Source: SLFH01 sp050486265 (GTDB lineage Bacteria > Planctomycetota > Phycisphaerae > Phycisphaerales > UBA1924). Taken from it: a stretch of 64,000 nt of DNA. This document shows positions 37,911 through 45,574 of this stretch, piece after piece. The notes beneath the pieces are model-generated. The model worked only from the letters and a program-made list of their open reading frames with translations, was not told where the DNA came from and did no database searches. The stretch spans positions 124,001 to 188,000 of the forward strand of contig JBJHCY010000006.1 of NCBI GenBank assembly GCA_050486265.1. The letters are read 5' to 3'. Position 1 is the first letter of the stretch. Each line of letters opens with the position of its first letter. Made by a program: the position numbers and the translations under genes.

Positions 37911-38297
37911 ATGGAATCAAAGCAAGACACAGCCGAAGACTTCCCCTTCACCGCGACGCTGCCCAACGGCCGGACGCTCTTCGTGCTCGTGCCGTCGCGT
38001 TACTGCCGCACCGACAGGACGGGCGAAGTGCTCTTCACGCCGGGAGGCCAGCAGTTTCTCGATCGGGTGCAGGCCTTGGCGTCGCGCGTGCCGCCCGAGC
38101 CGACACCGGGGCTGATTCGAGCCCTGCGCGAGGCCCTGGGCCTGACCCAGGCGCAGCTCGGCGAGTCGGTCGGCGTCGACAAGATCACCGTTTCGCGATG
38201 GGAACGGGGCGCCACCAAGCCGGGCAAAGACTCCGCCGCCGCGCTCGAAAGGCTCCGCAAACGAGCGGGCCGCAGAGGCGTCGTCTTCGCGGCGTAG
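37911..38297 (+). CDS. XRE-family helix-turn-helix regulator
   Basis: The protein has 128 residues starting at MESKQDTAED. The C-terminal half has a clear HTH: GLIRALREALGLTQAQLGESVGVDKITVSRWERG. The N-terminal half (LPNGRTLFVLVPSRYCRTD) is an unknown small domain. The layout (ligand/sensor domain plus HTH) is reminiscent of antitoxin-like MqsA proteins, but no toxin gene accompanies it. It starts 26 bases after the DUF2459-like gene and probably shares its transcript. Confidence 0.72.
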   Translation: MESKQDTAEDFPFTATLPNGRTLFVLVPSRYCRTDRTGEVLFTPGGQQFLDRVQALASRVPPEPTPGLIRALREALGLTQAQLGESVGVDKITVSRWERGATKPGKDSAAALERLRKRAGRRGVVFAA

Positions 38298-38324
38298 GCT
38301 CAAATCCCCGAGTTCGAATCATAG

Positions 38325-38358
38325 AAAAAACCGCCCGACGCTGTCGCGCCGGGCGGTT
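38325..38358 (-). terminator. Terminator between tRNA-Ser(GCT) and the XRE gene
   Basis: AACCGCCCG (38329-38337) pairs with CGGGCGGTT (38350-38358). Six A residues lie to its left, a U tract on the minus strand, so it best ends the tRNA transcript, though it may serve both sides. Confidence 0.78.
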
Positions 38359-38370
38359 CATGCTTCAAGC

Positions 38371-38460
38371 GGAGCGGGAGGGATTCGAACCCTCGATACA
38401 GGTGAGTACCTGTATAACGGATTAGCAATCCGTCCCCTTCAGCCTCTCGGGCACCGCTCC
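38371..38460 (-). tRNA. tRNA-Ser (anticodon GCT)
   Basis: The minus strand folds into a complete 90-base tRNA: acceptor GGAGCGG with CCGCTCC, a D arm, and the anticodon stem ACGGA/TCCGT around loop TTGCTAA (anticodon GCT). A long variable arm typical of serine (TATACAGGTACTCACCTGTA) and T arm GAGGGTTCGAATCCCTC complete it. No CCA is encoded. Confidence 0.95.
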
Positions 38461-38560
38461 AACGGGCAAGGCCGGGGAGAGCCTTGTCCGAGGGCGGAAG
38501 GATAGCCGGAGGGGTCGGCTGCAGCAACGCCGCGGCGGTGATCAGCCGCCCGACGCCGAT

Positions 38561-38842
38561 TCATTCCTCGTCGGACGCCTCGCCCTCCTTGCCCGTGTCG
38601 AGCACATTGCGCAGGTACTGGTTCTCGCGACGCGTCGCCTCCAGATCGAACACGAGGTACTTCACGCTCAGACGCAGGTAGTCCAGAGACTCCTGCAGGC
38701 CGGCGATGGTCGTCTTCATCTTGTCGTGGCGGGCCTTGGTCTCCTCGGCCAGGCTCTCGAGGCGCTCTCGCTCGCCCTCGGGCAGGTCCCCGATCTGGCT
38801 GATGAGCTCGCCAAGACGCTCCTGGAATTCGCGCTCGTTCAT
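38561..38842 (-). CDS. Small coiled-coil protein
   Basis: The protein has 93 residues and starts at MNEREFQERLGELISQIGDL; the rest of the open frame above it is not supported. It has a predicted helix-coiled coil over most of its length (LAEETKARHDKMKTTIAGLQESLDYLRL) and an acidic end. GGGAG lies just upstream. No family recognised; the small size and helical content resemble planctomycete regulators of unknown role. Confidence 0.6.
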   Translation of the reverse strand: MNEREFQERLGELISQIGDLPEGERERLESLAEETKARHDKMKTTIAGLQESLDYLRLSVKYLVFDLEATRRENQYLRNVLDTGKEGEASDEE

Positions 38843-39093
38843 GTCGGCACTCCCTCTCTCTTCAGTTCTCTGCGGGTCGCGGGCCGGGTCGGTTCCACCC
38901 GGCGACGGGGCCGATTGCCCCGCCGCTTTCAGGGGATGCAACCGCCCTGCCGGGGCGTGCCGAAGCACGGGCCGATTCCGCATAGGTCCGGAAAAAACAC
39001 GGATCAAACTGGCTCAGCAAGGATTGACGCCGCCGACCGCTCCGACGGGGCCCTCCAGCCCCGCTGCGGCCTGCAACGGCGTGTCGCGAGAAA

Positions 39094-39681
39094 TCAACGC
39101 CGCCCGTTGGAAGGGCCCAACAGACGCTGCGCCGGAGCAGGGGCCTTCGCCCGCACCCGCTCCAGCGCCGCCGGGTCGGACCGACGCAGATCGCCCGCCA
39201 GTTTCCGGACATGATCGTCCAGACGGCGCCGGTAGACCTCGAAGTGGGCCTCCAGCTCCTGGCGCGAGAAGGTCGAGAGCGGGTCTTTCATGCCCGTCTG
39301 GGCCGAGGCCCACTCGATCAGCGAGCCGCCCGACCCGGTGAAGCGGTACAGCAACAGGCTCGCTTCCAGCCGCTTGTCGAGGGTGATAAACGGGTCGCTC
39401 ACCCGCTCAGGCAGATCAGCGAGTCGGTCGGCGGGGCGGGCCTGTTCGAGCTCGTCGAGCCAGCCCCCGCGCGGAGCGTCGGCGCCCGTCTGCTCGGGCT
39501 TGAGCTCGGCGAGAGCCGTCGAAAGCGTCTTGACCCCGGCCCGGTCGAACCGGACGGTCAGACGCTGGCAGGGCGAGCCCTGGTGGTTGGCTCGGGCGGC
39601 CGAGGTGACTTTCCCCCCGCCCCATTCGGGTCGTCCGGCGTGGACGACACGGTCGCCCACGCTCCATTGGCGTTGCTGCAT
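39094..39681 (-). CDS. DUF3553-domain protein
   Basis: The protein has 195 residues from the ATG at 39681 (preceded by GAGAGGATTTTGAG). The N-terminal 60 residues (WSVGDRVVHAGRPEWGGGKV ... LTVRFDRAGVKTL) match DUF3553, a small beta domain found with DNA-handling proteins. Residues 90-190 are helical and contain the repeat of basic segments near the end. No enzymatic motif. Function unknown. Confidence 0.65.
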   Translation of the reverse strand: MQQRQWSVGDRVVHAGRPEWGGGKVTSAARANHQGSPCQRLTVRFDRAGVKTLSTALAELKPEQTGADAPRGGWLDELEQARPADRLADLPERVSDPFITLDKRLEASLLLYRFTGSGGSLIEWASAQTGMKDPLSTFSRQELEAHFEVYRRRLDDHVRKLAGDLRRSDPAALERVRAKAPAPAQRLLGPSNGRR

Positions 39682-40015
39682 GGTGCTCAAAATCCTCTCC
39701 CGGTCCTGTCCCGATCTCTCTCTCGGTCCTCTCCGGGCCCGGGGGATCGTCCCGATCGGCCCGGGAGCTTGAACCATCCGGTCGCCGGACGGCGCCGAGC
39801 GCAGGATCGAGCCTCGACCCGGGTCCTTCCGTTCTCACCGAGCGTAGGCCGGGGTCCGGATCGGCGGGCCCCCCCGCGGCCCCGGCTCGGAATCCCTACG
39901 CGGGGGCGGATCGCGGGGTTGCGGGGGCGGGCCTAGTATTCAGGCCGGACGCCGCGGAACCCGCCTCAGGGGAGCGGCAAGAGCACCCGAGCCACGCGAG
40001 GGAAGCACCGACAAC
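39682..40015. other. Divergent intergenic region, 334 bases
   Basis: It lies between the DUF3553 gene (-) and rpoZ (+). It is very G+C rich with short runs of C and G. I see no gene-like frame with good codon bias, no tRNA and no clear promoter, though both neighbours must be transcribed from here. Confidence 0.4.
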
Positions 40016-40261
40016 ATGATCGAGCACCTGAAGAGCGAAGAAATCATCGATAAGGTCGGCGGCAGGTTCAAGCTCTGCGCGCTGATCCAGCGCCGCATGG
40101 TCGAACTGCTCGAAGGGGCGCGCCCCCTCGTCGACCGCGACGGGCGCAGCGACCTCGAACTCGTCATGGACGAGATCATGAGCGGCAAGATCACCCTCGA
40201 ATTCGAGGACCACGAGGCGGCGAGCACGCTCGAAGGCACGAGCGTCGCCCTTCCGGACTGA
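40016..40261 (+). CDS. rpoZ: DNA-directed RNA polymerase omega subunit
   Basis: The protein has 81 residues: EEIIDKVGGRFKLCALIQRRM with basic helix and VMDEIMSGKITLEFED fit an omega-like subunit. Size (80-90 residues) is usual. The family is short and diverged; the assignment also uses position: coaC follows 17 bases later, as in the common gmk-rpoZ-coaBC cluster. Omega assembles with the beta' subunit. Confidence 0.7.
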   Translation: MIEHLKSEEIIDKVGGRFKLCALIQRRMVELLEGARPLVDRDGRSDLELVMDEIMSGKITLEFEDHEAASTLEGTSVALPD

Positions 40262-40278
40262 TCCCCCACCACCGACAG

Positions 40279-40902
40279 ATGTCACAAGCGACGCCAGCAC
40301 GCACGACGCAGGACGGAGCACGCTCCGACCCGCTCTCGGGCTCGGCGGTGATTGTGTGCGTGACCGGCGGCATCGCGGCGTACAAGGCCGCGACCGTCGT
40401 CAGCCGCCTCGCCCAGCGCGGGTGCGAGGTGACGGTCGTGATGACGGGGTCTGCCGCGAAATTCGTCACGCCCCTGACCTTCCAGGCCCTCTCGGGGCGT
40501 GCGGTCTACACCGGCGTGTGGGACCAGCACGAGGCGAGCGACCCGCAGCACATCCGCCTCGCGACGCGTGCCGACGCGGCCGTTGTCTGCCCCTGCACCA
40601 TGGACTGCATGGCCCGCCTCGCGACGGGCCTGACCGACGACGCCGTGACGCTGATTCTGAGCGCCGTGGACCGCACGAAAACACCCGTGCTGCTGGCGCC
40701 GGCGATGAACAGCGTGATGTGGGCCCAGGCGAGCACGCAGCGGAACCTGAAGGTGCTGGAAGAGGACGGGTTCGAGTTCATCGGCCCGGCCGAAGGCTGG
40801 CAGGCCTGCCGCCACACCGGCCCGGGAAGGATGAGCGAGCCGGAAGAGATCGTCGAACGCCTGGCGGAGATGGTGGGCGGGAAGCAAGGGCGCGGGGAGT
40901 AG
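40279..40902 (+). CDS. coaC: Phosphopantothenoylcysteine decarboxylase domain protein (CoaC-type flavoprotein)
   Basis: The protein has 207 residues. It is a flavin-binding fold of the HFCD family: VCVTGGIAAYKAATVV, the QHIRLA His, TMDCMARLATGL and PAMNSVMW, followed by ACRHTGPGRMSEPEEI with the conserved Cys. It decarboxylates 4'-phospho-N-pantothenoylcysteine in CoA synthesis. The CoaB synthetase half, usually fused C-terminally, is absent and must be encoded elsewhere. It follows rpoZ by 17 bases and precedes the hairpin-repeat region. Confidence 0.88.
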   Translation: MSQATPARTTQDGARSDPLSGSAVIVCVTGGIAAYKAATVVSRLAQRGCEVTVVMTGSAAKFVTPLTFQALSGRAVYTGVWDQHEASDPQHIRLATRADAAVVCPCTMDCMARLATGLTDDAVTLILSAVDRTKTPVLLAPAMNSVMWAQASTQRNLKVLEEDGFEFIGPAEGWQACRHTGPGRMSEPEEIVERLAEMVGGKQGRGE

Positions 40903-40937
40903 GGCGCTGGGCGCAGGGTGCGCGACTCCACCTGTGG

Positions 40938-41278
40938 CACTGTCGGCTCGCCCGCCAGTGGGCTCGCTGGTGGCACAGGTCTGGCGGCTTGCCCGCCAGT
41001 GGGCTCGCGGGTGGCACAGGTCGCCGACCTGTGTCCGGCTCGGGTGGCACGGCTCGCCGAGCCGTGGGCTACCCAGGCTCGTTGCGCGGGCGTCTCGCCC
41101 GTGGCTACCCCGATCCCTTGTCCGAACGCCCGACACTGGCGGACAAGCCGCCAGTGCCACAGGTGCATGACAGGTGCGGCAACGCTTGGCGAGCCGAGCC
41201 CACCCCACGCCTACACCCCCTCCGCTCACCTGCTCGCCTGTTCACCTGCTCAAGCATCTCGCCCGCTGTGCGGGCGAG
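40938..41278. repeat. Cluster of hairpin units with variable stems
   Basis: This non-coding stretch is packed with inverted repeats: 40938-40960, 40982-40999, 41015-41033, 41048-41066, 41087-41101, 41134-41156 and 41258-41278. The first four each follow a copy of GTGGCAC; the sixth has the complement GTGCCAC on its far side. Stem sequences differ between units (for example ACAGGTC/GACCTGT and CACGGCTC/GAGCCGTG), yet pairing is kept. The gap from coaC to the tRNA is 440 bases. This looks like an interspersed palindromic (REP-like) cluster. Confidence 0.75.
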
Positions 41279-41342
41279 GCTCGCCGCGGCGGGGCGAGGG
41301 TGTTAGACTTGCCTCCCGCCCGGGGCATCGCCCCGGCCCGCC

Positions 41343-41430
41343 GGAGAGGTGGCAGAGCGGTTGAATGCGCCGGATTCGAAATCCGGTATGGCGCATTGCG
41401 TCATCGGGGGTTCGAATCCCCCCCTCTCCG
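41343..41430 (+). tRNA. tRNA-Ser (anticodon CGA)
   Basis: An 88-base tRNA folds from the plus strand: acceptor GGAGAGG with CCTCTCC, D arm with GCAGAGCGG, and the anticodon stem CCGGA/TCCGG around TTCGAAA (anticodon CGA). A long variable arm (TATGGCGCATTGCGTCAT) and T arm GGGGGTTCGAATCCCCC complete it. No CCA is encoded. It borders the accessory region. Confidence 0.95.
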
Positions 41431-41436
41431 CTTGAA

Positions 41437-41476
41437 AACGCCGTGCTTTCCCGATGATCTCGGGCGGCGCGGCGTT
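41437..41476 (+). terminator. Terminator after tRNA-Ser(CGA)
   Basis: AACGCCG (41437-41443) pairs with CGGCGTT (41470-41476). An inner stem CCCGA/TCGGG strengthens it, and GTTCTTT follows. Confidence 0.75.
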
Positions 41477-41590
41477 GTTCTTTGGCTCGCCGCCGTACAG
41501 GCAACCCCGGCCGAGCGAGCTCGCCGAATCGCCCTGACACCGGCGCCGAGATCCGGTATCATCGTCGCCGCTGCAGACGGAGGGGACGGC

Positions 41591-42280
41591 ATGCGGGTCT
41601 TCGAGCTCAGAACCAAGTACAAAGAACTCCTCGAACTCACCGCAGACTCCGAGGTCGATTACCGCGGTCGCTTCGCCTGCGAGTGCTACGGGCTCAACGC
41701 GGCATGGAAAGCCAATCCCGTTCCCATCGACATCGAACTGAAACGGCCGCCCAAAGGCACGATCGCACCGGTCGCGATGAGCGACCTCTGCGTAGTGCGA
41801 ACTGATCTCGCCGATGCGCTCGCACCGTTCCTGCCCGGCATGCTACGGGGCCGCGTAACCTTCCGCAACTTCCGGCCTCCCGACGACCATCCCGGCTGGG
41901 TCACCTGCTTCCCCGGATCGGGCAAAGGTGTTGAGACATACAGAGGCCCCTACTGCCGCCATGTGCGTTGCCCGTGGGACTGCGGCAGCATGGGCGGCAA
42001 CCTGATCGGCTGGGCGCGGGGCGCGATCGTCCGGCGTGACATCGGGGATCAACTCGCGTTCTTCGGCAGAGTCGCCGAGGCCATCTATGTCCGCGACACG
42101 GTCATCGAGGAAGCCAGACTCCGCGAACGCTTCCCGGATCTGAGACCCTACGAGTTCCCCGTCGTCGAAGAACCGCTCGACGGCGAGGTGCTCCCTGGCG
42201 ATCCGGGCTGGGACGGCGTATTCAGCCCCACGCCGCAGCCCGCGCTGCCGGATGACGACGACCCGTGGATCGAGCGATGA
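41591..42280 (+). CDS. Unknown protein with a Cys-rich patch
   Basis: The protein has 229 residues; the ATG at 41591 follows GGAGGGGACGGC, and the frame extends left through the tRNA so the longer version is wrong. There is no signal or membrane segment. A central motif GPYCRHVRCPWDCGSMGGN (Cys at spacings 4 and 3) looks like a small metal-binding or thiol site. The C-terminus is acidic (DDDDPWIER). It is unknown; its codon use matches the chromosome rather than the low-GC island next door. Confidence 0.6.
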   Translation: MRVFELRTKYKELLELTADSEVDYRGRFACECYGLNAAWKANPVPIDIELKRPPKGTIAPVAMSDLCVVRTDLADALAPFLPGMLRGRVTFRNFRPPDDHPGWVTCFPGSGKGVETYRGPYCRHVRCPWDCGSMGGNLIGWARGAIVRRDIGDQLAFFGRVAEAIYVRDTVIEEARLRERFPDLRPYEFPVVEEPLDGEVLPGDPGWDGVFSPTPQPALPDDDDPWIER

Positions 42281-42425
42281 CAGTTTGTTGCGATCGCCTC
42301 TAACTCCCCCAGGCAATCCCCACTGAATTCCACATCTTTCGAGGCGTTGAGCAGCAGTTAAAGGCACTTCGATAATGGCATGAAAGTTGCGGATCAGAAT
42401 TCATCGTAACCGCGCTCGCCCTGGC

Positions 42426-42473
42426 CTGCGCAAAATCTGCCGAGCACACCAAGGTTCCTATCTGCGCAAAATC
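42426..42473. repeat. 12-bp direct repeat upstream of the methyltransferase
   Basis: CTGCGCAAAATC occurs at 42426-42437 and 42462-42473, 36 bases apart centre to centre. The copies lie 49-96 bases before the methyltransferase start at 42522. The position fits a pair of regulator-binding sites, perhaps for autoregulation by the methylase. No separate controller gene is present. Confidence 0.5.
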
Positions 42474-42521
42474 AGATGAATCGCGCAACCCTTACCGATT
42501 CGAACCGTACAGGAAGTGCGG

Positions 42522-43502
42522 ATGCCAGCTTCACAGATCTCCCCAACAGTGATCGAACTTTTTGCCGGCGCAGGCCTGCTAGGCGAAGCATTCAGGAATG
42601 CTGGCTGCGTACTCGAACATGCCTATGACGCGGATCCGACAGCAGTAACCTCGTATCACATCAACCACCAACGGCCGGTGACATGCTGCGACCTGACTAC
42701 CACCGAGCCTACCGGATCATGTGACATTCTTCTTGCGGGGCCTCCATGCCAAGGTTTCTCGACACTCGGCAAGCGAGACCCCAACGACCCCCGCAATCGG
42801 CTCAGCCTTGTGGTAGCCGATTGGGCATGTGCTTTAAGGCCATCTATAGTCGTCGTTGAGAATGTAGCTGCGTTCGCTGGCTCTCCTGCATGGCGATCAC
42901 TGACGCAGAGGCTACGCCAATGCGGTTACGAAGTTTCGCACGGTATTTTTGATGCCGCAAGTTATGGAGCCGCCCAGCGACGCCTTCGCTCTTTCACTGT
43001 CGCCGCATTAACTTTCGTTCCACATATCAACCCACGGCGTCGTGCCAGCCGTACTGTTCGCGAGGCGTGGCTAAATCTTCCTGAACCCCGCACTCAAGAC
43101 CCGATGTCTTATGCGCCCAAACCATCTGATCTTGCTTTGAGAAGATTCAAGGCGACACCTCCTGGCGGGGACAAGAGAACAATCTTAGCAGCAGCGCCAG
43201 AACTAGCGCCACCTTCATGGTGGAAATCGCGCAGTTCGGTAACTGATGTATGGGGGCGAATCCATTGGGATGAACCGAGCAACACAATTCGGACCGCTTT
43301 CCAAAATCCATCGAAAGGACGGTATGTGCATCCTGATCAGCACAGAGTGATCACACTACGGGAGGGAGCCCGACTCCAAGGCATACCGGACAGTTGGACC
43401 TTTGCAGGCAGCCCAACTCAGATCGCCCGACAGATCGGCAATGGCGTCCCAATACCATTAGGCCGCGCAATTGCTAGAAGCATTTGCACGATGCTGAACT
43501 AG
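42522..43502 (+). CDS. C5-cytosine DNA methyltransferase
   Basis: The protein has 326 residues, start at 42522 with AGGAAG upstream (a GTG six bases earlier is possible). It has the C5-methylase motifs in order: I (VIELFAGAGLLGEAF), IV (GPPCQGFSTLGKRDPNDPRN with catalytic Cys76), VI (VVENV, 112-116), VIII (GAAQRRLRSF) and X (QIGNGVPIPLGRA). A target-recognition region lies between about 165 and 285. It transfers a methyl group from S-adenosylmethionine to cytosine C5 in a DNA target that cannot be read. Its A+T-richer DNA sets it off from its neighbours. Convergent and sharing its stop bases with the ATPase-nuclease gene, it is the modification part of a predicted module. Confidence 0.93.
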   Translation: MPASQISPTVIELFAGAGLLGEAFRNAGCVLEHAYDADPTAVTSYHINHQRPVTCCDLTTTEPTGSCDILLAGPPCQGFSTLGKRDPNDPRNRLSLVVADWACALRPSIVVVENVAAFAGSPAWRSLTQRLRQCGYEVSHGIFDAASYGAAQRRLRSFTVAALTFVPHINPRRRASRTVREAWLNLPEPRTQDPMSYAPKPSDLALRRFKATPPGGDKRTILAAAPELAPPSWWKSRSSVTDVWGRIHWDEPSNTIRTAFQNPSKGRYVHPDQHRVITLREGARLQGIPDSWTFAGSPTQIARQIGNGVPIPLGRAIARSICTMLN

Positions 43503-45574
43503 TCTAATTGATCCCTTTCGCTTAGCTCAGCGTATATAGACAACAGCTCTTTGTGTGCCGCCTCAGTGTGTTCAAGCAATTCAAGATAATCCCGGACGCT
43601 CCACATCGCTGCCGCCTGATCCGCCTCTCGGATACGCAGCATTCGCGCGCCCTTTGAGCTACTATTCGGGCTTTGCCTGCTACCGACAAGAATCCCCTCA
43701 ACCTTCATCTGTCGATCATTTTGCTTGAGCCACATTTTCGCATCCTCCATGTATAACTCCAACTGATCTAGATGCTTGCCAATCAATGGCGTATTAGCAG
43801 ACTTGAGCTCGACAATTACCAGTCGCTGAAGCGACTCGCTCCCGAGAATAAATGTCAAGTCCGGCCTCTCATCATCACCGGCAGATCGCTGAGGAGCGTG
43901 TTCGCCAATACCTAGCTCTTTGGAAAGCCTATCAAACAGCGTTCGCTTGGTTTGGTCTGCAGACAAAAATTGGGTAAATGTTGGGTCAATAATCCATGGC
44001 GACTCCTCAAGCAATTCTTGAATATCAGCCTCGTTGTTAGCCGTTTTGAAATTGACATCTGTAACGACTTTCCTCAACGCTTCAATTGCTCGCAGACGTC
44101 CCTTGACAGTACTCATAAACCGACTCATTTCGTCATGCGTAAGCCTAGTAATTTCGACAACCAGTTGTTGCAGGTCGGGATTGGGTTCAATGGCGAGCTT
44201 GGTGATTGCAGAAAGAATATTACCATGCCCGATACCTTGCACAAGTATTGGGAGTTTAGCTTTATAGTCCTGGTCGCCAACACCCTGCTTACACACCTGA
44301 TTCAAAAGTGCGGCGATGCGGTATGCCATACGTTCATCACGACCAGCCAGTCCAGCTTCGCTAATTGTTCGCCTGGTAAAATCGTCATCTTTAACCACCT
44401 TGGTTGACTTCGCATCACGATGCTCTTGGTACTTTGTGCATGCCTCTTTGATCTGCTCACTCAAAAATTGATGAAGCGGCTGCAGAAGAGGGGACTCCCA
44501 ACGAAGACCTTGCCGATCCGTTGCAATATAATCTGACCGCTGCTCCGCGATAAAATCGGCATGAACAACACCATCGAGGTAATCCGTCATCCTGAACCCG
44601 TGCATATTCGTATCTGCATCCAGCAGTGACGGGGATGCACACAATCGTCCGTGCGAATACACTCTTACGCCTCGCTGGCTGGCTCGCAAAGCCTGTCGCT
44701 CCTCGGTAAACCTTAGCCGATACTTAAAAGTATATGTGTCCCCATCTTCCGGCGAAAGAGAGTGCTCGACCAACTCTGTCAATGGGCGACTTGGTTCTGG
44801 CCAAGCAAAGGCCAGTTTGCGCCCTGAAGGCCGAACTACTTTGCTATTGAACTTAATCTGAAACTCAGCGTCGGATATCATAAAAAAATGCTCGGCCAGT
44901 TCGCTGATTATTGTATCAGGGCGATTTTTGGTAGGCGCATGCAGTAGCTTTGCGAGCCGAATACATGTGCCGCCTGTTTTGGGCAAATCGCCGCCGCAAA
45001 TCAACTCCTTGATCGGCACTTGAATTTGATCGGTGAGTTTCTGATCGATAATTTTGTCAAAGTCCAAGGTAATGCGAGTTGCGGATGCTTGATTCTTAGC
45101 TCGACTTGTAACTTCAATTAGCTTTGCAACACCAAATCCTGCAAGCTTCCCCAAGCCCTTGCGTCCCATCAGGGGACGCCCTCCTGGCGAGCGGCCGTTG
45201 CACTCCGGCTCCTCCTCCAACCGCCTTCGCCCGGCGATCAAGAATTTATCCACTAGGTCAGATCGCGACATTCCATGGCCGTTGTCGGTGATCGTTATAT
45301 CGAATCTCTCAGGAAGTACTCTTTCATCAAGACTCTCCGTGGATTCTCCGCCACTTCGAGTTCGCTGTGCATTATGCTCATCTCGCATCGCCTTTCGCTC
45401 GATCTCGATAGCACTGGCATCGTATGCAATTTCAGCCAATGCGGCGTCAGCGTCGTAAGCGTTTGCCACGAATTCCACCAGCACGCGGGCAAGGGATGTG
45501 TACAGGGTTAAGCCCAAGTCTTCCAGAATGTGGGATGCGACTTTAAACGGAACCATTTCGGAATTATTTGGCAT
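43499..45574 (-). CDS. MORC/MutL-like GHKL ATPase fused to a Shedu-like nuclease domain
   Basis: The protein has 691 residues. The start at 45574 (MPNNSEMV) follows TTGGAG; 29 upstream codons are unsupported. The GHKL ATPase shows the N box with Glu34 and Asn38 (EFVANAYDADA), the G1 box D97-N-G-H-G101, and the G2 box GRKGLGKLAGFG (137-148). A MutL/S5-like transducer region and helical linker follow (to about 510). The C-terminal 180 residues have the helix NNEADIQELLEESPWI (Glu515) and a PD-(D/E)XK-type site PD572-LTF...VIVE589-L-K591. This resembles DUF4263/Shedu nucleases. Prokaryotic MORC-like ATPases occur in restriction-modification loci. I predict the restriction or effector partner of the adjacent methyltransferase. 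Codon use is atypical, suggesting transfer. Confidence 0.82.
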   Translation of the reverse strand: MPNNSEMVPFKVASHILEDLGLTLYTSLARVLVEFVANAYDADAALAEIAYDASAIEIERKAMRDEHNAQRTRSGGESTESLDERVLPERFDITITDNGHGMSRSDLVDKFLIAGRRRLEEEPECNGRSPGGRPLMGRKGLGKLAGFGVAKLIEVTSRAKNQASATRITLDFDKIIDQKLTDQIQVPIKELICGGDLPKTGGTCIRLAKLLHAPTKNRPDTIISELAEHFFMISDAEFQIKFNSKVVRPSGRKLAFAWPEPSRPLTELVEHSLSPEDGDTYTFKYRLRFTEERQALRASQRGVRVYSHGRLCASPSLLDADTNMHGFRMTDYLDGVVHADFIAEQRSDYIATDRQGLRWESPLLQPLHQFLSEQIKEACTKYQEHRDAKSTKVVKDDDFTRRTISEAGLAGRDERMAYRIAALLNQVCKQGVGDQDYKAKLPILVQGIGHGNILSAITKLAIEPNPDLQQLVVEITRLTHDEMSRFMSTVKGRLRAIEALRKVVTDVNFKTANNEADIQELLEESPWIIDPTFTQFLSADQTKRTLFDRLSKELGIGEHAPQRSAGDDERPDLTFILGSESLQRLVIVELKSANTPLIGKHLDQLELYMEDAKMWLKQNDRQMKVEGILVGSRQSPNSSSKGARMLRIREADQAAAMWSVRDYLELLEHTEAAHKELLSIYAELSERDQLD

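Noticed and set aside
37911..38297. XRE protein as the antitoxin half of a toxin-antitoxin pair.
   Set aside because: The neighbour upstream is an exported DUF2459-like protein and downstream is a tRNA; no toxin-like small gene is present.
38960..39008. Possible terminator next to an A run near 39.0 kb.
   Set aside because: The stem is only about five bases and the A run is on the wrong side for the minus-strand gene ending at 39094.
40938..41278. CRISPR array.
   Set aside because: No repeated unit of constant length separated by spacers of constant length; the hairpin stems differ, and no cas genes are present.
42489..42510. Possible attachment site: a GATTCGAACC segment resembling the inverted T loop of tRNA-Ser(CGA).
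   Set aside because: Only ten bases match, in inverted orientation, without a T-stem or a second copy at the right edge of the island; there is no integrase.
43952..44407. Plus-strand 151-codon frame inside the ATPase-nuclease gene.
   Set aside because: It lies entirely antisense within a well-supported gene, has no ribosome-binding site, and the translation shows no domain.
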